This document shows positions 23,394 to 31,118 of a stretch of 49,877 nt of DNA, piece after piece. The translations under genes and the position numbers were made by a program. The notes beneath the pieces were generated by a model. The model made no database searches. It worked only from the letters and a program-made list of their open reading frames with translations, and had not been told where the DNA came from. Position 1 is the stretch's first letter. Each line of letters opens with the position of its first letter. Location: positions 1 through 49,877 of the forward strand of contig VXSG01000038.1 of assembly GCA_009838075.1 (NCBI GenBank), written 5' to 3'. The stretch comes from Boseongicola sp. SB0665_bin_10. GTDB lineage: Bacteria > Pseudomonadota > Alphaproteobacteria > Rhodobacterales > Rhodobacteraceae.

Positions 23394-26300
23394 TGGCGGG
23401 GCCGTCCTCGTCCGGCCATGACGAGCAGACGATGACCCTCCTGGTCATCGCCGCGGCGCTGGCGGTCGCGCTCTTCGCGATTTCACGCATGCAGGAGGAG
23501 ATCAACGCGATCTCCGGCGCGTTGTCATGGCTCTGTCTCTGGCCCTTCGCCATGGCCGTGGACCACGTCCCGTCGCTGCGGTCGCTCCCGGTGCTGGGCG
23601 GGTTCTTCCAAGACGTCGAACTGGCAACGCAATTCCTGGCAGCAGGCAACTTCGCCTACATGTCACCGGCACAGCGTCTCGCCGTCCTGTCGGTGTCCGG
23701 ACGCGCCATCTTGCCCGTCCTGCTGCCCTTCATGGCCTGGGCCGCGTTTGCCCTGCGGAAGCTCCGCGTCGACCAGGCGCATCGCAGGTCCTACACGCTG
23801 GACACTATGATTCACGCACAGTCCGAGCACTGGAGCACGTCCCGTCTCGTGCGCCACGTCAACCCGCTGGAACAGCCCGAGACCGGGGCTGCCGCGCTCG
23901 CGCGCGCCGTCAGCGAGCCGGGGGCGGGACGATCCGTCGGGAGACTGGTGGTCGATCCCGGGCGGCAGGCGCCCGCATTGCCATGGCAGCGCGCGATGCG
24001 CCCCGAGGAATGGCTCGTGGCCGGCGGGCTGGCCATTGACCAGAACGTGATCGAAAGGGCTAAGGCTGTCGACTGGAGGATGCCGGACCAAGACATGGAA
24101 TCCCGCCATCTTTGGAAGGACCTGGACTTGGACAGTCTCATGGAGGTGCTGGCCGGGCAACTGCGCCGTGCCTGGACCGGGCACGAAACCCTGCGGCCGT
24201 GCCTCAAGGCACTGCTTGCGGTTCTGGCGCATTTCCACGCCTACGAGCTGGAGGAGGGGCGCACGATCCTCGACGACTTGGGCCGGCTGGTGGACGCGAT
24301 CCAGGCGCGGCCCGGGCTCGACGAGGCGATCCTGGCCGAACCGGGTTTCATGGGCCGGATCGAAGCGGTGCTGGCCAACGTGCAGGGGCAGGGGCTGATG
24401 GAGGTCGCGTCTCGCCACGCCTGGCTGGAGTCGGCGTTTCCTGCCATGCTGGCCGCCGCCCGGTACAGGCGCGGCGTTCTGCCGCCTGCGACCTTCCTCT
24501 GGCTCAAGACGGAAGACCGGGCGCTCTGGTACGTCCTGGACAGCGTGGGATCCGAGGCGGTCATGGTGGAAGCGGCCGGCGCCATGTCACACTACAGGGC
24601 CGAGATGCAGATCGGTGCGCCGATACGCCGTCCCGCCGTCTACCAGGCCGCGCGGGCACTCCTTGAGGACTACCTCGACATTACGCCGGAGCGCGTCCGA
24701 AGAAGTGCCGAGAAGGCGGATCGCGCCTTGGCACCGGGCGAGAGGATCGACGCCGTTGCGACGGGATCAGGCGCGAGGATGCATCTGTCCGGGCGTGGCC
24801 TTTCCTCCCTCCTGATCGTGATCCTCGTAGCGGGCCTGCTGGCCCAGATGGCGTTCGCCTGGAACCTGTCAGTGCGCGAGGAACGCGTGCATGGCGCTGC
24901 GACGACGCTCGCAGACGTCATTCGTGCCGAGGCCTACGGATTGCATCACTGGCTCCACCGTGAACGGGTGGACGGGCTGAACGAGCACCTGCCTCTGCAG
25001 GCCGACACGACGCGCTTCCTGGACGCGGACGAGAACGCGCGGCTCGCTGCGGATCCCGCGGTCACGCCCTGGCGCCGCGCCGCGGCCGACTCGACTCGCG
25101 TCATCATGCCCCGGGGCTGGACGTTGGTTCGCATGATCGCGAGGACCCGCGGCGACAACGCGGTGGAGGACGCGGTGCTCGTGCTGCGCGCGCCCGTCGG
25201 CGCGCCAGCCGCCCGGCTGGCGCCGGTGTTCCTGCATCTTGACAGCCTCATCGCGCGCGAAGGCGGGCAGGCGGAGACGCTGGCGACGACAGCCTTCGCC
25301 GTGACGGGTGACGCCGTTCCCGACTTCGATCCGGACCGTGACCGGGCATTCCTTGCCAGCAAGTTCGCGCGGATCGACAGCACGATCGTGCTCAGGGACA
25401 GGCACGCGGGGCAGCCCCGTCCCTCCATGGCCACGGATCTCGACGTGCCGGACATCTTCAACATCAACTCCATGACAGCCAAGGCGGCCGCCAACGACAC
25501 CCTGTTCGCCGCGGATTGCGACGGTTCCTCGGACCCGATCGAGGCGCCCGACAGCATCCTGTCGTGCCAGATGGCCCTGCGCATGGCCATGGATGACGGG
25601 CGCGGCATTCTGGACTGCCTGGATGCAGGTGGCACCCTGGTAGACGAGACGGCCTGCCATGGCTGGCTCGATTCCGACGTCATCGACCCGATTCTCGCCA
25701 CGTTCGAGCGCAAGTCCGGGCACATCCTGAATGCGCTGAACGCCAACGATGTCTGCACGTCCGGCAACGCAAGCCATGACGCGTGGCGCTGCCAGAACCT
25801 GGAAGCGCTCTACGGCAGGAACTGGTGGGACGGGTTCACCTCTCCGGACTGCGGCACGAGCACCCATGCCAGCGATGCTTGCAGGGCGGCAAAGCTGACC
25901 CATCTCCGCGAGATGCTGCGAACGCGGCTCGTGGATGCGGCGCCATCGCTGGCGCCGGGGCTCTGCGCCAGGGACATCCGGTCTGCCGCCTGCCTGGAGT
26001 GGGTGATTCATGCCGCGAACGTTCCGACGGGCGGCGGGACGCCGGAGACCTTCGCGGAAAGCTGCAGGACCGCGGGAACGACTTCGGCCGCTTGCGCTCG
26101 CCTCGTCGGCGTCCTTGCCGGCGCGCTCCCTGATCCGGACATGCTGTGCGCGGCCCCGATGGACGGGGTCTGTCGTGCGTGGATCAGCCAGCGCGCCACG
26201 ATGGCATCCTGGAGCCCAGAGGAGCTGTGCCGCCCGCTCTACGACCATGACGGCAGCGGGTCGCTCTGCGATGCCGCACTCGGCTCGGCCACGGACCCGA

Positions 26301-27304
26301 AGCGCCACGCATTCCGTCTCGGCCCTCACGATCTTTGCCGGTTCGAGCCGGGTCCAACTGGCGACCTGCCCCGGCGGGCCTGCCTGCAGGCACGCGTCAT
26401 GGACATGACGGCGACCGATGCCGAGAAGGAAGCCTGTCACGCCGTGCGGGCTGGAACGGCAACGAGTGCCCAGTCCAGGACCTGCCACGACGCACGGATG
26501 CAGCGGCTGAACGCCTACTGGTCAGGGAGTCCGACCTCCGCTGCGCCGCACATCAGGTACGACCTGCCAGCCCTGTCCTCCCTGAACGTACGCTACAACG
26601 CCCAGACAGGCAGGGACTACCCGGACAAGTCGCTTTACCCTGTGGGTACGACCGCTGGCGACCGGACGTCCTGGGAAGCCGTGCGCATGAAGATGGGAAC
26701 GTTTCCCGGCTGGCCTTCGGCAACCGCGCGTTCGGAGACCGTCGCAGTTGCGGGCGGCGTGCGCCTCGCAGACGGGCTGGCGCAGACACGGCTGGCGTCC
26801 GGGAGCGATCCCGCCGCCGGCGGCGCCCGCGTGGGCGGCGTCTTGGAGATAGAAGATGGCGGCACCCTCATGACGCTCAACCTGGTCAGCGACGGCGACA
26901 TGTGGCTCGGCCCGGCCCGGGATGCATCGGGCCTGCCCGTCTGGCAGGGCGATCCGGGCTACGTGGTTCCGCCGGGGATCCCGGACCCGGACGCGGGACC
27001 CCTCCTGAACTTCGACGAGATGACCATCGTCGGGACGGAGCTCGTCGTCGACGTGAGCGGCAATTTCCTGACTGACGGCACCCTGGCCCTCCTGCATTCG
27101 CCGCGCACGGCGTTCACGACGGCGCCGGAGGACATGTCGACATCGCCGTTCGCTGGTACGGCCGTGTTCACGGGCACGACGTCAGGTACAGCCGACGCCC
27201 TCGTGGCCGATCACGAGCTCGACGTGGGAACGCTGAACGTCTCCGGCTGCTTCCGCTCCGTCATTCCGTTCTTTTTGGGGCCTGGTTGCGGCAGCGCGCC
27301 GTAA
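23393..27304 (+). CDS. DotM/TrbA protein fused to a large exported Cys-rich, pilin-like domain
   Basis: A 1303 aa protein, against about 380 aa for ordinary DotM/IcmP. Residues 1-440 are DotM: N-terminal membrane segments, then FLWLKTEDRALWYVLDSVG and EAAGAMSHYRAEMQI, the family core. DotM with DotL forms the coupling complex. A hydrophobic helix near residues 468-490 (LLIVILVAGLLAQMAFAW) leads to about 810 further residues containing 22 cysteines in regularly spaced pairs, then a beta-rich end with GGVRLADG and GCFRSVIPFFLGPGCG. The layout after the helix (LADVIRAEAYG, GWTLVRMIARTRGD) recalls type IVb pilin PilV. The pilin reading is inference; the fusion is seen. Confidence 0.7.
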   Translation: MAGPSSSGHDEQTMTLLVIAAALAVALFAISRMQEEINAISGALSWLCLWPFAMAVDHVPSLRSLPVLGGFFQDVELATQFLAAGNFAYMSPAQRLAVLSVSGRAILPVLLPFMAWAAFALRKLRVDQAHRRSYTLDTMIHAQSEHWSTSRLVRHVNPLEQPETGAAALARAVSEPGAGRSVGRLVVDPGRQAPALPWQRAMRPEEWLVAGGLAIDQNVIERAKAVDWRMPDQDMESRHLWKDLDLDSLMEVLAGQLRRAWTGHETLRPCLKALLAVLAHFHAYELEEGRTILDDLGRLVDAIQARPGLDEAILAEPGFMGRIEAVLANVQGQGLMEVASRHAWLESAFPAMLAAARYRRGVLPPATFLWLKTEDRALWYVLDSVGSEAVMVEAAGAMSHYRAEMQIGAPIRRPAVYQAARALLEDYLDITPERVRRSAEKADRALAPGERIDAVATGSGARMHLSGRGLSSLLIVILVAGLLAQMAFAWNLSVREERVHGAATTLADVIRAEAYGLHHWLHRERVDGLNEHLPLQADTTRFLDADENARLAADPAVTPWRRAAADSTRVIMPRGWTLVRMIARTRGDNAVEDAVLVLRAPVGAPAARLAPVFLHLDSLIAREGGQAETLATTAFAVTGDAVPDFDPDRDRAFLASKFARIDSTIVLRDRHAGQPRPSMATDLDVPDIFNINSMTAKAAANDTLFAADCDGSSDPIEAPDSILSCQMALRMAMDDGRGILDCLDAGGTLVDETACHGWLDSDVIDPILATFERKSGHILNALNANDVCTSGNASHDAWRCQNLEALYGRNWWDGFTSPDCGTSTHASDACRAAKLTHLREMLRTRLVDAAPSLAPGLCARDIRSAACLEWVIHAANVPTGGGTPETFAESCRTAGTTSAACARLVGVLAGALPDPDMLCAAPMDGVCRAWISQRATMASWSPEELCRPLYDHDGSGSLCDAALGSATDPKRHAFRLGPHDLCRFEPGPTGDLPRRACLQARVMDMTATDAEKEACHAVRAGTATSAQSRTCHDARMQRLNAYWSGSPTSAAPHIRYDLPALSSLNVRYNAQTGRDYPDKSLYPVGTTAGDRTSWEAVRMKMGTFPGWPSATARSETVAVAGGVRLADGLAQTRLASGSDPAAGGARVGGVLEIEDGGTLMTLNLVSDGDMWLGPARDASGLPVWQGDPGYVVPPGIPDPDAGPLLNFDEMTIVGTELVVDVSGNFLTDGTLALLHSPRTAFTTAPEDMSTSPFAGTAVFTGTTSGTADALVADHELDVGTLNVSGCFRSVIPFFLGPGCGSAP

Positions 27305-27462
27305 CTCTCCCGGCGGGCAAGACGGAGAATTCGAACTGACATCGCGGCGGCAATGCGGCATGCCTCAGACGCTGTCCGGGCCGAAGGGGATGCGATCCGT
27401 CAACGTCGGGGAGCGTGAACCGCGCCCGACAATGGCCTTGCCGCCAAGCTTCACGGATTCCA

Positions 27463-27490
27463 TTGCGTTCATCATAATGAACGCTATAAA
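27463..27490 (+). promoter_or_regulatory. hipBA promoter with perfect palindromic operator
   Basis: TTGCGT (27463-27468) and TATAAA (27485-27490), 16 bases apart, form a promoter. Between them lies a perfect inverted repeat GCGTTCAT-cata-ATGAACGC (27465-27484). HipB antitoxins bind such palindromes over their own promoter, so autorepression is expected. Confidence 0.65.
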
Positions 27491-27521
27491 AGGTCACGAC
27501 CAACATGATGGACGTTATGTC

Positions 27522-27821
27522 ATGGGAACGCACCTGCCCATTTCCGCTCGTCGCGCACTCAGGAAACTGGGAGCCGATCTTGCCTTCGCGCGCAGAAGGC
27601 GCCGCATCTCGACCGCCAGCATGGCGGAGCGGTCCCTGATCTCACGAACGACGCTCAACAAGATCGAGAAGGGCGACGGCTCGGTATCGATGGCGGCCTA
27701 CCTGTCCGTGATGCTGATTCTCGGTTTCGAGAAGCGCTTGGCCAGCCTCGCCGCGGCAGAGACCGACGAAGTGGGTCTCGCGCTCGACGCCGAGCGCATT
27801 CCGCGGCGGATCAGGAGCTGA
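27522..27821 (+). CDS. hipB: HipB-like antitoxin, XRE-type helix-turn-helix
   Basis: A 99 aa DNA-binding protein. LGADLAFARRRRRIS then MAERSLISRTTLNKIEKGDGSVSMAAY is a complete Cro/XRE helix-turn-helix. The ATG at 27522 lies 32 bases past the -10 box, so the leader is short; longer starts overlap the operator and were rejected. It neutralises HipA and represses the operon. hipA follows after four bases. Confidence 0.75.
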   Translation: MGTHLPISARRALRKLGADLAFARRRRRISTASMAERSLISRTTLNKIEKGDGSVSMAAYLSVMLILGFEKRLASLAAAETDEVGLALDAERIPRRIRS

Positions 27822-27825
27822 CGCC

Positions 27826-29130
27826 ATGGCTGAAACGCTGGAAGTCCACGTTCAGGTCGGGAAGGTGACTCATCGCGTAGGGACGCTTTATTGTCATGTT
27901 CGAGGCGGATCGGAATCGTCCACTTTCGTCTATGGCCCCGGCTGGCTGAAGAACCCGAAGGCGTTTGCGATTCAGCCTGACATGCCGCTCGCACGGGACG
28001 GCTATCATGTCTCGGCAGAGAACGGGTCGTTGCCAGGCGCGGTGCGCGACGGCTCGCCTGACAGGTGGGGACGCAAGCTGATCATCCGCGCGATGCAGAG
28101 GCGTAAGGAGCAAGAGCCGTTGTCGGAGGCAGGGTTTCTCGTCTCCCTCGATGACTCCAGCCGGATTGGTGCACTTCGCTATCGCTTCGAAGCTGGTGAT
28201 GAATTCCTGCGCAAGTCGGCCGCGCGTTCGGTTCCTCCGATCATGAACATCGCCCGTCTGCTCAACGCGTCCGATGCCGTGCAGGAAGACACCGCTACCG
28301 CCGAGGACCTTCGTTTCCTGCTCGGATACGGATCACCGCTTGGTGGCGCGCGCCCAAAGAGTGCCGTGCTCGATTCCGATGGAGCTATCGCGATCGCCAA
28401 GTTTCCTGCGACGGACGACATTCGCAACGTCGCGGCCGGCGAAGTCCTTGCGGCCGAGCTGGCGGTTCGCGCCGGCATCACGGCATCACGGACGCGCCTT
28501 CTCCGCATAGAGGATCGTCCCGTCAGCCTTGTTCGACGTTTCGACCGAGATGCTGAATGCTCCCGAACGCACTTCATCTCCGCAATGACGATGACAGGCG
28601 CTCGCGAAGGCGATGATGGTACATACACGGACATCGCGCTCGCCGTCCGCCAGTTCTGCGCGGAACCGACAAGGGACGCCCATGAACTGTTCCGCCGTGC
28701 CGCGTTCAACGTTCTGGCGACGAACCTGGATGACCACCTCCGGAACCACGCATTCCTTTTCGATCATGTCTCGGGCAAGTGGCGTCTCTCGCCCGCCTAT
28801 GACATGAATCCCGTGCCGGTAACGGAGAGGCCGCGGCATCTGACCACATGGATTTCCGAGGCCGGAGACGAGGCCGCGCTCGACAACCTCCTGGAAGTCT
28901 GCCGGGATTTCTGCCTCGAACCTGACATGGCTCGTGAAATCGTGTGCGATGTCGCCGACGCGATCCGACAGTGGCGAGAAGTCGGGCGCGGCCTTGGCCT
29001 CTCCGAGTCTGACATCGCGCCTTACGAGACCGCTTTCGAACACAGGGAACTGGAAGCCGCCCTCGCCATGTCCCGACCCGTCACGAACCACGGGCAGAGA
29101 TTTCCTGAAAGCGAACTGCCAGCGCCATGA
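27826..29130 (+). CDS. hipA: HipA-family serine/threonine kinase toxin
   Basis: A 434 aa kinase toxin. The glycine-rich loop SPLGGARPK (170-178), the catalytic NLDDHLRNH (300-308) and the metal-binding YDMNP (325-329) are all present, and the N-terminal HipA subdomain (VGTLYCHVRGGSESSTFVYGP split over its strands) precedes them. HipA kinases phosphorylate aminoacyl-tRNA synthetases and stall translation; the target here is unknown. It is tightly linked to hipB upstream and overlaps the next gene by ATGA. In a mobile element this pair would serve as a stability module. Confidence 0.85.
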   Translation: MAETLEVHVQVGKVTHRVGTLYCHVRGGSESSTFVYGPGWLKNPKAFAIQPDMPLARDGYHVSAENGSLPGAVRDGSPDRWGRKLIIRAMQRRKEQEPLSEAGFLVSLDDSSRIGALRYRFEAGDEFLRKSAARSVPPIMNIARLLNASDAVQEDTATAEDLRFLLGYGSPLGGARPKSAVLDSDGAIAIAKFPATDDIRNVAAGEVLAAELAVRAGITASRTRLLRIEDRPVSLVRRFDRDAECSRTHFISAMTMTGAREGDDGTYTDIALAVRQFCAEPTRDAHELFRRAAFNVLATNLDDHLRNHAFLFDHVSGKWRLSPAYDMNPVPVTERPRHLTTWISEAGDEAALDNLLEVCRDFCLEPDMAREIVCDVADAIRQWREVGRGLGLSESDIAPYETAFEHRELEAALAMSRPVTNHGQRFPESELPAP

Positions 29131-29453
29131 GCGATTCGGATCAGAGTGAATTCCCGGACAATGACGAGGCTTCGGTTCGCCCAAGCATCGTGAGCGAACA
29201 CGAGAAAGTTGCCAATCAGCCGCCCGACATACCGGGTCGCCCGAAAGACTGGCGAGATCAGATCAAGGCAGATTTGGCAGCGCAGCCCGAGGCCGGCGGC
29301 ACGCTCTACGGAGTCCGCTCAGACGGGGCCTATATCGCACGGACCAGGGAAGGGGACCGGGTGTCAGACCCAGTCGTAGTCGGACCTGACCTGGCTGGTG
29401 TGATCGGCAATGTCCGCATCAGGGTGCTTTCTGGATGGTGCCCCGCCTTTTGA
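29127..29453 (+). CDS. Third gene of the hipBA operon, hypothetical
   Basis: A 108 aa acidic protein translationally coupled to hipA (ATGA). The N-terminal half is rich in Asp, Glu, Ser and Pro and likely disordered; the second half reads GTLYGVRSDGAYIARTREGD, a small strand-rich module. It does not resemble the split-kinase HipS. Its place suggests a helper or regulator of the toxin. Confidence 0.5.
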   Translation: MSDSDQSEFPDNDEASVRPSIVSEHEKVANQPPDIPGRPKDWRDQIKADLAAQPEAGGTLYGVRSDGAYIARTREGDRVSDPVVVGPDLAGVIGNVRIRVLSGWCPAF

Positions 29454-29504
29454 ACTTTCGTCCCCGTCGGATAGCATGCTCACTGACAACACCGGGGCGA
29501 ACCG

Positions 29505-30092
29505 ATGCCAGTGACCAAAGAGGGCCGTGATTCAGTTCAGGACCAGGATGGGAGCGGTCGGCAAGGCTTCTTCCGACGCAGGGTGCACGGTCTGGCGCGG
29601 GCCATCTCCCGCCCGATTCGCGGCGGACCTGCCCGAACGGAACTCCGGAAAAGCATCCGCGCGGGACTGACGCAGGTCCGTGACAGTCTTTGCCCGCGCC
29701 GGGCATCCCTGAGGGAACTCCTGGATGGGTACAGGGGCCGTCACCCCGACGGCGGACGGGCACGGTTCGACGCGCTGGTCGAGGAAGCCGGGATGGATGG
29801 TCCGGAGCTCGATCGTGTTGCCGAACATCATCGGCGAGCGGCACTGGTCTTCCAGGCCGGTGCCGCGATGTTCGTGGTCCTGGGCATCGTGGTGATCATC
29901 GTTGCGGACCGCCCGTCCGGGATCGCCTTCGGTGCCGGTACTGGCCTTGTCTCGCTCCTGTTCATAACGATGGCCGTGCAGGCCGGATACAGCCGATGGG
30001 CGATCCTGAACCGTCGTTTTGGTGGTCTCGGCGAATACCTGTCCGGCGGCGACGTGTCGAGGAAGGGCCAGCGCTCGGGAGGCAACCGATGA
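29505..30092 (+). CDS. TraX-like conjugation membrane protein
   Basis: A 195 aa protein with a basic N-terminal half and two adjacent hydrophobic helices (AALVFQAGAAMFVVLGIVVIIV and IAFGAGTGLVSLLFITMAVQAGY), followed by SRWAILNRRFGGLGEYL. Size and plan match TraX of IncI plasmids, which sits next to TraY in the transfer complex. Its stop overlaps the ATG of the M15-like gene. No conserved catalytic residues are expected. Confidence 0.6.
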   Translation: MPVTKEGRDSVQDQDGSGRQGFFRRRVHGLARAISRPIRGGPARTELRKSIRAGLTQVRDSLCPRRASLRELLDGYRGRHPDGGRARFDALVEEAGMDGPELDRVAEHHRRAALVFQAGAAMFVVLGIVVIIVADRPSGIAFGAGTGLVSLLFITMAVQAGYSRWAILNRRFGGLGEYLSGGDVSRKGQRSGGNR

Positions 30093-30634
30093 GACGCCGT
30101 GCCATGGTCCTGGGCGCCGTCGCCGGGATCCTGTCCGGCTCCGTTGCCGGCGCAAGGGCGATCAACCTGTCGGAGGCGGCCCCGAAGCCGTTTCTCCGGC
30201 TGCGACACGCCCATACCGGGGAGGTCATGTCCTCCCGATTCGAGGTCCGCGGCCGGCTGGACCCGGTCCAGGTACGTCGGCTGGAATGGTTCATGCGCGA
30301 CTGGCGCGAAGGCCGTTCAATGCCGATCGATCCCCATCTGCTGCGGTTCCTGGCCGTCCTTCGCCACATTGCGGTCCTGGAGGGCCACGAGGGCGAGATC
30401 CTGCTTCATTCCGGCTTCCGGACAAGACGGACGAACGACATGCTGCGGCGCAGGGGCAAGGGCGCTGCAGCGAACTCGCTGCACCTGCGTGCAAAGGCGG
30501 CAGACATCTCTCTGCCGGGTCTGTCGTCCGCGCGCCTGGCGATTCTCGCGCGAAGAACGCGACTTGGCGGTGTCGGCCGCTATCCCGGTTTCGTTCACGT
30601 CGACAGCGGTCGCCCGCGTCACTGGACGGGCTGA
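30089..30634 (+). CDS. Exported DUF882 / M15-like peptidase
   Basis: A 181 aa protein with an N-terminal MRRRAMVLG twin-arginine-like signal ending AGARA. The zinc motif is seen as HSGFRT, SLHLRAKAADI (His and Asp) and FVHVD (final His). DUF882 proteins resemble D,D-carboxypeptidases of the M15 family and act on peptidoglycan in the periplasm. It lies between TraX-like and a peptidoglycan-binding gene, so wall remodelling around the transfer channel is likely. Confidence 0.75.
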   Translation: MRRRAMVLGAVAGILSGSVAGARAINLSEAAPKPFLRLRHAHTGEVMSSRFEVRGRLDPVQVRRLEWFMRDWREGRSMPIDPHLLRFLAVLRHIAVLEGHEGEILLHSGFRTRRTNDMLRRRGKGAAANSLHLRAKAADISLPGLSSARLAILARRTRLGGVGRYPGFVHVDSGRPRHWTG

Positions 30635-30659
30635 CCTCTCCTCGAAGGGACAGATGTGC

Positions 30660-31058
30660 ATGAGAAACATCCTGCTCGTTGTCGCTGTCCTGGCGGCGTC
30701 ACAAGCCGAGGCGCATGAGGGATCCCATGGGTCTGCTGCATGTCCGGATCTCGTCCTGTCGAACACCGTGCTCGACGTGAACATGCGGGGCGTCGAAAGG
30801 ATGTTCCGACAGTTGCCGGAGGCATCTCGTCGCAACCTGCAGCATCTCCTGCGGCACGCGGGATTCTACCAAGGGATTGATGACGGTGCCTGGGGCAGGA
30901 AGACGGACTGCGCGCTCCGCGTCGTCGTCGGGCGCTTCGCCGGGCCGATGACCCGACATGACCTTGCGGACCTCTTCGACTACCTGCTGTCGGGTGGGCT
31001 GGCTGGCGAGTATCCCGGAACGCCGCATCCGGTTCGGCATCCGGGTCTCATCGATTGA
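30660..31058 (+). CDS. Secreted peptidoglycan-binding-like protein
   Basis: A 132 aa exported protein with a short signal peptide ending EAHEG. The RRNLQHLLRHAGFYQGIDDGAWGRKTDCAL stretch, seen in pieces, follows the PG_binding_1 plan (LQ..L...GFY.G..DG.WG..T..AL). Two Cys could form a disulfide. An ATG at 30660 with GAAGGGA upstream is used; ATG at 30654 is possible. Confidence 0.6.
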   Translation: MRNILLVVAVLAASQAEAHEGSHGSAACPDLVLSNTVLDVNMRGVERMFRQLPEASRRNLQHLLRHAGFYQGIDDGAWGRKTDCALRVVVGRFAGPMTRHDLADLFDYLLSGGLAGEYPGTPHPVRHPGLID

Positions 31059-31118
31059 ATTTCCGACATTCATGCCGCCATGGCATTATGCGGGCACTCG
31101 CAATCACGGAAGGCCGCG

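Noticed and set aside
24869-26488. 539-codon minus-strand frame inside the DotM fusion
   Set aside because: Antisense to a continuous plus-strand frame with membrane helices and paired cysteines.
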